Source of the DNA: Pigoraptor vietnamica
Lineage: Eukaryota > Opisthokonta > Filasterea
Direction of reading: 5' to 3'
Length of the DNA stretch: 64,000 bases
NCBI GenBank assembly: GCA_943704525.1
Contig: CALSCQ010001292.1
Location: 1 to 64,000, forward strand
Part shown: positions 21,874 through 31,541 of the stretch, piece after piece
Position numbering within the stretch: position 1 is the stretch's first letter
Layout: each line of letters starts with the position of its first letter
The notes under the pieces: generated by a model
What the model saw: the letters and a program-made list of their open reading frames with translations, nothing else
What the model was told of the DNA's origin: nothing
Databases searched by the model: none
Translations under genes and position numbers: made by a program

Positions 21874-22551
21874 TCACGTGCTCTCCTCCGGCGGAGGTCG
21901 AAACGGGGCCATGGCCTCGGCCATGTGTTCTTGGAGGACAACGGCTGCGCGGGACGAACACATATGTGACAAGCAGAACAGAGGAAGAGCAAACACGAAT
22001 GACAAGACCACGTCCACGCGATAGGGGCACGGCCATGTGTGTAGTCACGCACCCAGAGCGACAACGCCGGCGTTGCGGAAAGGAAGCTCCCCTTGCGAGT
22101 TGCCGGGCTGTTGGTCCTCGTGCGACTTATCGCGCGAGAGGAGTGCGCTGCCCACGGCATCCACAAAGAGCACAAACTCCTGACACAGGGCAATTGTGAG
22201 CATGAATTAGACACAAGCCGAAGCCGTCCCCTTCGCCCACCTCTGACGGCAGCAGGCTATCCGGGGCGCCTTCTGATGCGGCTGCAGTTAAGGGGTTCAG
22301 TCTGGAGAGACAGGGAGGCCGTGCAGGGTCACAACGACGCACCGCGTTTTGCCGCCGCTTTGAGCTCCCCCGCCAGTTTGCTTCGTCTGTATTTCTTGCT
22401 TATGCCGCGCTGGCTTGCGTGCGTGGTGCAGACGGCAGCAACCTGCCGGCGGAAATTCACGCGTCAGCTTGGAACCACGGTTGGAATGCGTTTCGCGTGA
22501 CACAACCCCATACCGAATCAGATTCACAAACGTTGCACGGGACGCGCCCAT
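21874..22551 (-). CDS. Small four-exon gene of unknown function
   Basis: Exons 22551-22514, 22301-22241, 22179-22053 and 21944-21874 join in frame (phases 2, 0, 1) into 98 aa. Introns have GTATGG, GTGGGC and GTGCGT donors and AG acceptors. The protein starts MGASRATFVNLIRLNPLTAA, continues with a helical stretch EEFVLFVDAVGSALLSRD, then VVALAVVLQEHMAEAM, and ends in a proline/glutamate-rich tail. No family is recognised. The regular helices and lack of repeats argue for a real small globular or coiled protein, perhaps a subunit of a complex. Intron 1 is over 200 nt and carries the lowest support. Confidence 0.55.
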
Positions 22552-22985
22552 TGCAGGACACGGCGCGCACAGAGTCGCTCCTGCATCGCACACAAACAAC
22601 GCGGCGTGTCATCGCAGCACACTACTACCGACGCAAACCTGGTGCTACGTGGGCCAAGCGAGTTCAAGCAAAGTAGTAACACCGACGTAACTTATCAGTG
22701 TTGCCGAAATTTCGGCTATTTTCCTCGAGGGATTTTATTTGATCGACCTCATACTTTTCAATAAAATTCACGCACATCACAATCTAGAGACGAGGGAGAG
22801 ACCCCTGGCAACCGCCACATTCCTTACTCACCAGCAACCAACCGTACTCTCTTGGATCGATGCAAACCACTCCAAAGCAGAGCGAGAGAAGGACCTTTAT
22901 CGCGCCAGAGTGTAGCTGCTGAGGTACTTGGGGTGTCTCTCTCCCTGTGTCATTTCCGAGCCAGCAATAACGCGGGCGCGCGAAG
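22552..22985. other. Divergent intergenic region upstream of the dynein light chain
   Basis: Holds the 14-bp palindrome GCCGAAATTTCGGC at 22703-22716 and an AATAAA near 22760. It is AT-richer around 22700-22775. No exon is supported. Confidence 0.65.
22703..22716. promoter_or_regulatory. 14-bp palindrome GCCGAAATTTCGGC
   Basis: Perfectly self-complementary, about 270 bases upstream of the Tctex-type dynein gene. Function unknown. Confidence 0.45.
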
Positions 22986-23928
22986 ATGCCGACGGTGGCC
23001 GTTGAAGCCCCCGGATCGCCCAAACTCACTGGGGAGGAGGGACGCGCGTCGCCGCAGGCCGCGCAACAGCCGGGAAATGTGTACACAATACGGCCAAACT
23101 ATAAGCATAAGTGGGTGGCGCGAATGCCCTTCGATTCGTTGCGTATGTTAGTGTGCCATACTTTCGTTGGACGCAACGCTGTATGCTTGGCTTTGTTCCT
23201 TTCGCGGCCCACGCGCTGACGAGCTGTCGCTCAGGTTTCGGCCGCCTGCGGTGAAGGAGGTGATTCGGCAGGTGCTCAATGACAAGCTGTCGGATAAGAC
23301 GTATAAGATTGAGGAGGTCGCGGAGTGGACGCGCGACATTGCAGACGAGATCAAGCGAAGGCTCAAAGGTGCGTGACCCTGTAACCACTCCCCTTTCCCT
23401 CCGCTCGTGCCATCGTCTGCATATTTTGCGGCCTGTCGCTTAACGTGTCAAACGCGTGAACTGGTAACAGAGATGGGCCTTGATCGGTACAAGTTTGTCG
23501 TGCAAGTGGTTATTGGGGAGCAGCGAGGGCAGGGCGTCAAGTGAGTCTGCAGTGCGGTTGACTGTCGCGCTGAAATCACTTTCTGCAAAATGTTGTGTAC
23601 CAGTAGTATGGGCGACGCGTATCTTCAACAGTATGGATGACGTGCCCTGCGTTGGTTTTGTCCCACTGCGATTGGGAAACGACGGGAGTTTTATTGTTCT
23701 GACTGTTTGTTTTTGCGGCACAGGATGGGTTGTCGGTGCTTCTGGGACTCTGACACGGACAACTACGCCGAGGACGCCTTTCTTGGCGTGAGTGGCCCTC
23801 GCACTGGTTCGGCGCAGTGTTTTGTTGCGAGTAGGGTCGTCGTTAGGCAGATGCTGACCCGCTTCCCGCTTCCTCTACAGACGACGCTGTGGTGCGTCGC
23901 CACCGCTTTCGGCCTCTTTCACTATTAG
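22986..23928 (+). CDS. DYNLT2B: Tctex-type dynein light chain, DYNLT2B (TCTEX1D2)-like
   Basis: Five exons (22986-23110, 23235-23368, 23471-23540, 23724-23787, 23881-23928) give 146 aa. After a proline-rich leader come TIRPNYKHKFRPPAVKEVI, then EMGLDRYKFVVQVVIGEQRG, RCFWDSDTDNYAEDAFLG and the end TTLWCVATAFGLFHY. The match to TCTEX1D2 is nearly continuous. In other flagellates this protein is a light chain of the retrograde IFT dynein and of inner-arm dynein. With EFHC1 it supports a motile flagellum. All four introns keep phase. Confidence 0.95.
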
Positions 23929-24154
23929 GCACGCGTCTCGCGCTGCAAAGAACGTCCGCCGTCGTTTGCGCTGCTCTCGCCGCTCGCGTATTGCCACTGT
24001 TGCGCTGCACATAATTTCCGATGGGTCAGCCAGGTGCGGCCTGTGCCCGCGTTTGTCCGCTCACATAAACCATCTTGATTGAAGGGTTCGCCAAACGCAC
24101 GCCGCACACACTGCCAATTCACACACGTCATATGCGCAGGGGTTGTGCACCCCC

Positions 24155-24755
24155 TCACTTGAGCTTCGAAAAGAGCCGGTGGGACACCTGCGTTGAAGAG
24201 AAGCCACAATTACGGAGGCATACACGCAACACACAATGACGCGCAGATTTCCCAGTGACGCCATTCAAGAACATCGGCAACAAAACGCAATGCCTACTCA
24301 CACAATGGTCAACGCAGTGGACAAAGTCAAACATTTCTTGCACGCAGGTCTCGGCCGTGCCGGGCTTGGCGGCCACGCGCGCGTTGCACTTCTCCAGCTC
24401 GCGCACGAGCGGCGCACAGTGGTGCGTGGCGGCGCACTTCTCCTCGATAGCAATGCGGGGGTCCACGGGCTCCTCCTCCTCCTCTTCTGGCGCCGCCGCA
24501 GGCTCCTCCGCCGGTTCCTGGCAAGGACCACGTGAGACAGCACACACACACGACAATAAAACATAATCCCCGCAAAAACGAACGCTATTTTGACGATTGT
24601 CAGGTGTTCGGCAGTGTAGAATGGATAGGTGCGTCGCAGGACGTCCATCCCACCTCCGACGCGACGACAGCCGTCTCTTCCTCCGCAGGCGCCTCCGCCG
24701 GAGCCTCCTCCTCGTCGGCGCGCACGACAAACAGCCGCTCAAACAGCGACGCCAT
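24155..24755 (-). CDS. UQCRH: Cytochrome bc1 complex hinge protein (UQCRH/QCR6)
   Basis: Three exons (24755-24654, 24517-24302, 24187-24155) give 116 aa. The N-terminal half is alanine- and glutamate-rich with an EEEEEE run, as usual for the acidic hinge protein that helps cytochrome c docking at complex III. The folded part has four cysteines in a twin helical arrangement (EEKCAATHHCAPLVRELEKC, ETCVQEMFDFVHCVDHC) and ends SHRLFSKLK, matching the family end HKLFNNLK. Expected in the mitochondrial intermembrane space. An AT-rich TTATAATAA lies about 70 bases upstream. Confidence 0.94.
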
Positions 24756-25382
24756 CTTCGATTCTAGAGCGACGAGCAAAAAAAAACGAACAGCACGCGC
24801 GAGCAAGTACCAGCTGAAGGCCTTTGCTTATAATAAGGCGTCTAAAGACGGGCAAGTGCACGGGCGGGATGCGTTCGCCGGTGTGTGATTCTCACGCACA
24901 GCACTCGATACAAGATGTCCCAAATCTGGGACACCCACACAGATCTAGGATTCGAAGGAGTTGGGTCACTGAATCGTGCGCGAACATTGGAAAATTTCCC
25001 AAACGGACACCGAAAAGGAGGGTCAGGTTCAGTTGTCTGTTTTGTTTACGTTTCACTCGACAGTCTCAAGCGACCAGTGCGCGGCTTTGGCAGATGCACT
25101 TCGGCCTTGAAGACAGCGCTCCAACTTGCGCGATGGGGAAAGGACAACGCTTGTAGACGCACCCGTCACGCACGTCGTGCTTGCAGCCCGCGGTGCTGCA
25201 GTTGTGGGTGCGATAGTGACTGACGGTTAACCATCTCGCATCGTCTGTGTGGCCGCCCGCCGGCGAGTTCATTTCCGCGCTCTCGGTTGCGTACGCGCGC
25301 CTCGCCCGCTCTGCGCGCCCCCCGGGGCACGGCGCGCACGTGCGTTTGCCCGGCGAGCCCCCGCCGCAGCGGCAGCACCGAA
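24756..25382. other. Divergent promoter region, UQCRH / RhoGEF
   Basis: Contains a TATA-like element for UQCRH at about 24826-24835 and a GTCCCA/TGGGAC inverted repeat at 24918-24933. The last 150 bases are very GC-rich. The reading frame of the RhoGEF runs upstream of its ATG without a stop, so a further 5' start cannot be excluded. Confidence 0.65.
24826..24835 (-). promoter_or_regulatory. Possible TATA-like box of UQCRH
   Basis: Minus-strand TTATTATAAG about 70 bases upstream of the UQCRH start codon, in otherwise GC-rich DNA. Confidence 0.35.
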
Positions 25383-28300
25383 ATGGATGCGCCGTCGCGA
25401 CCCCTGCCCTCTCCGAAGCCACCGGTGGCCAAACCGCTCCCAAAACCGCCCGGCGCGCAGCCACCGGCCGCTGAGACCGAGCAGGCCCCCGCGGCGGATG
25501 CATCGCCGGTGAGCTCGCCAAAGCCGGCGCTGAGGCCGAAGCCGAATGTCGCCACGCTGCCGCCAAAGCGCGCGAACGCACCGGGCGACGCCCCGGCGGC
25601 CGCGTCCCCGCCCTCAACCCCAACAAAAGCGCCCACTGCAACCGGACCGCCCTTGTCACCCAAGCCGCCCGTCGCGCCCAAATCTCCTGCTGCGCTGCCC
25701 AAATCGCCCGGGACTGTGCACCCGCCCGTCGCTGCAAAACCCTCCATCCCCGCCGCAAACACCGAGGCCACTGAGGCCGAGCCTGCTGCGCCGCCCGTGC
25801 GGAGGCCTCCTAGTTTCCCCGCGCCGGTGCCCGCCGGACGCGCGCCCGCGCCCGCTGCGGTCGTGGATGCGCCTGCGCATGTGGATGGCGAATCCCACGC
25901 GCCTTCTGACAGCGCGCCACCGGTGAAGCGCCTGCCGAATTTCCCGGCCCCAACACCCAACAGGGCGTCGACGCACGCTGCCTCGCCCGCCGCGGCCGTC
26001 ACAGCCCCTGCGCAAGACGCGCCGGAGTCGTCCTCTCACGTGGCGGCGGTGGCGGCGGCGGTCGCGGCGGCAGGGACTTCGCCCGTGGCCTCGCGGGGGT
26101 CGATGAGCGCACCCTCTGCGCCCGCGCCAAAGCCCGGCGCCGTGACGGGAAAGGGTCTTCCCCCTGCACCCAAGCGCGCCCCGCCCCCGCCTCCGCCAGG
26201 GGCTTCGCCGGCCGTGTCTCCCCGCCCTGGTGGCACGCCGACGTCGTCACGGCCCACCAGCGACGTCATTCCCGACGAGCAAAAGCAAGAGCCTGTCCGG
26301 AAAAAGTCGATCGCGCCGGCGCCCGTGCTGGCGGAGGCTGCGCAGCGGCAAGTGTCCACCACGCTGCCTGTCCCCCCTGCGATGCGGCGGCCATCGAATG
26401 CCCTCCCGACGCCTCCCGCTGTGGCGTCGGCTGTGGAGGAGACCCCCGCAGAGCCGGTGAGGAAGCGGTCGGTCGCGCCCATGTCTCCGCTTCCCGAGCC
26501 TCCAAAGTCGCCGGCCGCGGCGCAGGCCACCCCTTCGACGGCACCGACGACGCCCGTACCAGCGACGCCTGCGGCCGCCGAGACATCGCCTGCTGCCGAG
26601 GAGAAGGCGCCGGAGGTGGTGGCGGATGGGGAGGACCGCCGGCTTGTTGTTGCGATGTGGGACAACGACGCCGAAGCGGAGGACGAGATTAGCTTCAAGG
26701 AGGGCGACGTGTTTGAGGTGACGAACACGGAGAACCCCGAGTGGTGGGAGGGCGTCGTCAACGGCAAGCGCGGCATGTTCCCTGCGGTGTATGTCAAGCT
26801 CGTTGAGCGACCGGGGCGCGACAAGAGCTGCAGCATCAACCATGACTCTGACGAGGGCACGGACGCCGAATCTGCGCCGCCGCCGAAAGAGGCGCCGCCG
26901 CGCAAGCTGTCACCCGAAGAGCTGCGCGTGAAGGTCATGAAGGAGATATGTGACACGGAGAAGGACTACGTCGATGATCTCAAGCTCGTAATTGAGGTCC
27001 GTTGACCCTTGCTAGCATTGCGCGGGGGTGCGCGCTGGGTAGATATGTGTGTGGGCCATCTCGCTCGGCTGACTTTGTTGTTTCTCTTTCCTGACGGCGA
27101 CTTGTCCCCCAGGGCTACGAGCAAAAGATGATTGAGCGCAAGAACGTTCCCGACGACGTGATGAAGGTGCTCTTCGGTAACATTGACGAGATCTACGAGT
27201 TCCAGCAGAAGTTCCTCGTGACCATGCAGCAGTGCATGCAGCCCGAGCCGCACTACGAGACGAAGCTGGGGGGAGCCTTCCTGGTGCACGTGGGTGTCCG
27301 TCTGTCGAGAGTGGCGCGTGCCGTGCAGCATCGCTGAAAGCCTGTTCGCCATCACGCGCGCAGAAAGACGGTTTCAAGATTTACTCCGAGTACTGCAACA
27401 ACCACCCGCGCGCATGCGAGGAGATGGTGCGGCTGCTGCAGGAGGAGTCTCTCAAGGCCTTCTTCCTCGTGAGTAGCCTTGCGTGCCGTTGTGCACCCTA
27501 TTGAATGGCGACGGGCGGTGCGTGACTCAAACGCCGCTTGCAGGGGTGTCGATTGCTCGTCTCTGCGGACATTTCGTTGGAGGGCTTTCTTCTGACGCCC
27601 GTACAACGCATCTGCAAGTACCCACTGCTTCTCAAGGTGGGCCACGTGACTGGAACACTGTGCGCATGGCCTGTCAAACATATTGAGAGGCATCGCCGCG
27701 CTTTCGTCTGATGCGCCGTGCTGAGAACCCACTCTGGGCGCTCCCCTACCGCTGCTAGTTGGGCCTCATCCTTCCGTTTCTCATGCCTGCTACTCCGCTC
27801 TTTTTGTCGCACAGGAGCTGCTCAAGTACACGCCGGAGGGCCATCCCGACCACGCGAATGTGAACGCGGCGCTGGAAGGCATGAAGGAGGTCGCCATGCT
27901 CATCAACGAGACGAAGCGGCGCATGGAGAACCTCGAGAAGATTAGCGAGTGGCAGCACACGATTGACGGGTACCAGGTGCGTGCTTCGCTGAGACATGCC
28001 GATGATTAGAGAGAGCGAAAGTAGTGATGTGGCTCATTCGGATTGAATGCGCGCGGCAGGGTCCGGACATCACGGCCACGAGCACAGAACTCATTCTCGA
28101 GGGCTCGCTCGTCAAGATCTCCGGGGGTCGCGCGCAGGAGCGCTACTTTTTCCTCTTTGACGGCGTCCTCATTTACACGCGCAAGGACTTTTTGAAGGCG
28201 AACGCATACACGTTCAAGGTGGGGTGGCAGTGGCGCACTGTTGCTGCCCGACCCATGCCGCATGTTACACACCAGCGAAGGCACACATCTCATCCCGAAC

Positions 28301-29073
28301 CATTACACGCACAATGTTACGGCGCGCTAATGCGGTGGAGTGCAGGGCCGAATACCGACCGATGGGTTTGAAGTGGTGGACATCAACGACGGCGAGGGTG
28401 CGTTCGTGCGCAATGTCGTTGTTTGTGTGCTTTCTGGTTCTTATGTGCGTCTCCGTGCAGTGACATTGAACGGTTCCAAAGTTAGCAACTGCTGGAAGGT
28501 CATTCGGCGCGCGTCGAAGAACAAGCAGTATGTGCTCATTGCCAAGTCGCCTGAGGAGAAGAAGAAGTGGATGGACGCGTTTGCGACCGAGAAGGAGAAA
28601 TCGGCCAAGGCGGAGAGGGACGGTGGGCATTGCGCGCGCCACAGGACAGTCTGCTTGTGTGGGGAATGGTTTTCTGCATCGGCGTGTCTGACTCCTCTGT
28701 CTTGCGGCTGCAGGTACCCAGCCCCAGCGACGAATGCAGTTCGACAGTGAGTGTCGCGTTGTGCGCGTTTCCCGAATTCGCCTCCCATTGACGCTGACCA
28801 CTGTTACACCCTGTGCCTGCAGAGGTCAAAGAGACGAAGGAGCTCAAGTCGTCGCCGTCGCTGCGCCGCAAGGACTCCACGAAGGAGAAGGAGTCGAAGA
28901 AGGCCGCGCAGCCGCTTGCCAAGGCGGTGGCCAAGAAGGGCCTGTTCGACAAGGACAAGGACAAGAAGAAGGACAAGGACGAGCCCGCCTCGCCCGCCGC
29001 CGCGCGCCCCGCAAGCCCCGCGTTTGGCAATGTCATGCGCGAGCTGCAAATGACGCGCGCGGCGCAGCAATGA
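25383..29073 (+). CDS. SH3-DH-PH Rho guanine nucleotide exchange factor
   Basis: Ten exons (25383-26996, 27113-27289, 27364-27468, 27544-27636, 27815-27976, 28060-28218, 28346-28397, 28461-28622, 28714-28746, 28823-29073) give about 935 aa. Residues 1-415 are Pro/Ala-rich with many PxxP sites and no domain. An SH3 domain follows at about 419-476 ([17 protein letters not shown] ... [19 protein letters not shown]). The DH domain, about 510-700, shows [13 protein letters not shown] and [20 protein letters not shown], the CR3 motif. The PH domain lies at about 735-860 ([27 protein letters not shown]). The tail is Lys/Glu-rich. It is expected to activate Rho/Rac GTPases at membranes and actin, and may bind its own PxxP tail through SH3. 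Confidence 0.93.
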
Positions 29074-29296
29074 AGCGGCCCTGTGGCCACTTAGGATGAG
29101 GTCGCATATCGCGCGTCGTAACAGCTCGTGTTACAATTGATCGCCGTTGGCGCCACTCTCGAAGAACAAATCCACCACACCCTTCTTGTAACAGCCACGA
29201 GCAGCGTGCATCCGCGTGCGTTTTGCCGCACAGGCACAGCAGCAGACACGCGAGGTACAGCCGCGCAGTGCATTTGCGCGCGCCCGTCATCCGTAG

Positions 29297-31483
29297 ATGG
29301 CTCGTCGGGAGGATGACGTCCTTGCGGAATTCCTCGCCGTGACGGGTGCCGACGAGGCCATGGCGCGATCCCTTCTCGAGGCACGTCCACTCACCCGCAT
29401 GCCTCTCAGTCTGGCGCCTCTCGCGCTCTCTTTCTCATTCCATCAGGTGGAGCCGCCGTGTGATGTGCTGATCCGATGTTTCCTTCCCCGCTTTATCTCT
29501 TAGGCCACCGACTGGAACCTCGAGCAGGCGGCGAGCCTCTACCTGGAGGACGCGCCGGCGCAGACCCGTCCGCCGACAGCGCGGTATGTGCTCATGCTGT
29601 CGTTGCATCATTCTGCTCCTTGCGCCTCACGACTCCTCTGCTGTCTCGGCTGCAGCCCCATGCCGCAGCTGCCCATGGAGGACGACGTGCGCGCGCCCAT
29701 TCCCCAAACGACCGGCGTCCTCATCGACGACGACGACTACGGCGACTTCTCGCACACCATGGAGAGGCTCGGTGAGGGGGGATCGTAGACGCCCGTGCAT
29801 GGGGACCTTTCTCACCCGTGTCGTGTGCAGGGCGGCGTCAGTCGAGGTCGGCCGTGTTTGAGCCCCTCAGGGACTTCCGGGCGGAGAACGGTGCGTGATC
29901 CGCCTGCCGCTCTTCGCCGTCTTCTGTCGCGGGTCTGTCTAATGCGTTGACTCGCTCAGCGCCCCTCTCATATCCTCCCCTCCTTCCCCACGCCCCCTTC
30001 TTTCTCCTTCCACGGCTTGTACAGATGCGGCGGATTCGCGGGGAAGTTCGGCGCGGAGTGCGCGACCGGACGCTTCCCTTGGCCAGCTGTTCGCGCCGCC
30101 GACTGACATTACGTTCCTGGGCTCACTCAAGCAGGTGCTCGTTTTTGCTACCGCGCGTATCGCATTCTTTGCCAGCAGTGGCGCTGATCTTGCCGACGTG
30201 CAGGCGATGCGGCATGCTGCGTCCACGCGGCGCTGGCTGCTCGTGAACGTGCAGAAGACGGACGTGTTTGCGTGCCAAGTTTTGAACCGGGACCTGTGGA
30301 GTGACCCCGACGTGCGCGAGTTCATCCGCGACCACCTCGTACTGTGGCAGGCGGGTGCGATTGGCTCTGCGGTCGAGCAGGCGCGTGTGGCTCACAGGCA
30401 CTCTGGCGCAGGTGTACTACGACGCCCCGGAAGGCATCGAGTACCAGCGCCTGTACCCCTTCGACGACTATCCCCACATCGCCTTGCTCCACCCCACGAC
30501 TGGTACGAGCGACCGTCTCGCCTGTCGTATGCTAGTGGCAACAGCCTCTTCTCACCTTGTCCCGCGTGTAGGCGAGCGCATTAAGTGGTGGTCCGAGCCC
30601 ATCGATTCGAACGAGCTCCTCTCCTCCGGTATGTGCCGCCGTGTGCGGAGGCCTATTACTCGGCGTCGGCTGATGCCGCATTGTCACTGCAGCCGTGAGC
30701 ATCCTCGCCCAGTATTCGGACGACACGCGAGAAAGCCCTGCGCCAAACACAAACAGCCGTAAGGTACTGTATCAGTCAGCCCCTCCTAGCCTCCGCGTGG
30801 TGTGCTTGGCTAACCTAAAGAGTCGCAGCGGCGTTCCATGGATGACGAAGAGGTTGAATTGAGGGCTGCGATCGCGGCGTCCCTCGCGGATGCTGAACGG
30901 GAGGAGGCGGCGCGTGCGGTCGCGGATGTTGCAGGTTTGTGCACTGGCTGCATTCGCAAACCAATTGCTCCCGAATCGTTTTGCGGTACTCAACGGGCCG
31001 TCTTGCAGCTGCGGCACCGCGGACGCCTTCTCGACCCACAACGGCAAACACCCGCAAGGCTGCCGACGCTGTGCCGGACGAGCCCCCAGCGAGTGCTGCG
31101 CCGGCAGAAGTGACGCGCGTGCAGGTCCGCATGCCCGGTGAGTTTGCGGGATGCCCGCTCTCCGGTCGGCGCAGCGACCGGTGCAGTGTGCTAACCACAA
31201 CCCATTTAATGGCACAGACGGCAAGCGCATCGTCCGCCGCTTCTACAAAACGGACACGCTCGGCGGCCTCTTTGCCTTTGTCCGCAGCGCAGACCCGTCG
31301 ATCGGCGGCAAGCCATTCGAGGTGGGTTCGGAGGTCTCTTGCAGCCGACGGTCGTGCGCTCGTCTCACGCCCCCCTTGCCGCAGATCATGGCGCACAGGG
31401 ACAAGCTCGGCGACAAGCCACGGGAGATGTCGCTCGCCGCAGCCGGCGTGCTCGACGCCTTGCTCACCGTGTCGTTGTTGTAG
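29297..31483 (+). CDS. UBA-UAS-UIM-UBX protein, UBXN7/Ubx5-like p97 cofactor
   Basis: Thirteen exons (29297-29380, 29504-29583, 29656-29771, 29831-29890, 30025-30134, 30204-30354, 30398-30502, 30572-30628, 30693-30763, 30829-30934, 31009-31137, 31218-31321, 31385-31483) give about 423 aa. UBA: EFLAVTGADEAMARSLLEAT. Thioredoxin-like UAS: RRWLLVNVQKTDVFACQVLN ... HLVLWQAGTLAQVYYD. UIM: EEVELRAAIAASLADAE. C-terminal UBX: VQVRMPDGKRIVRRFYKTD. This is the order of UBXN7, which links ubiquitylated substrates and cullin ligases to p97/VCP. The usual FPR p97-contact loop reads AHR here (FEIMAHRDKLGD). Intron 1 appears to be GC-AG. Confidence 0.92.
29381..29503 (+). other. Probable GC-AG intron in the UBX-domain gene
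   Basis: Donor GAG|GCACGT, acceptor TCTTAG. Removal joins SLLE to ATDWNLEQA and keeps the UBA helix spacing. No GT donor in phase 0 fits. Confidence 0.55.
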
Positions 31484-31541
31484 CGCGCACCCATTACACG
31501 CAGTTGCGCGGAGAGCGACGCATGCCATTGCAGGAACTGCC

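Noticed and set aside
25166-26042. Gly/Ala-rich open frames on the minus strand
   Set aside because: Complement of the Pro/Ala-rich N-terminus of the RhoGEF; no splice or family support.
30355-30418. Third GC-AG intron after LVLWQ in the UBX gene
   Set aside because: A normal GT donor at 30355 and a CACAG acceptor at 30393-30397 keep frame and give LVLWQAGTLAQVYYD, a better UAS domain.
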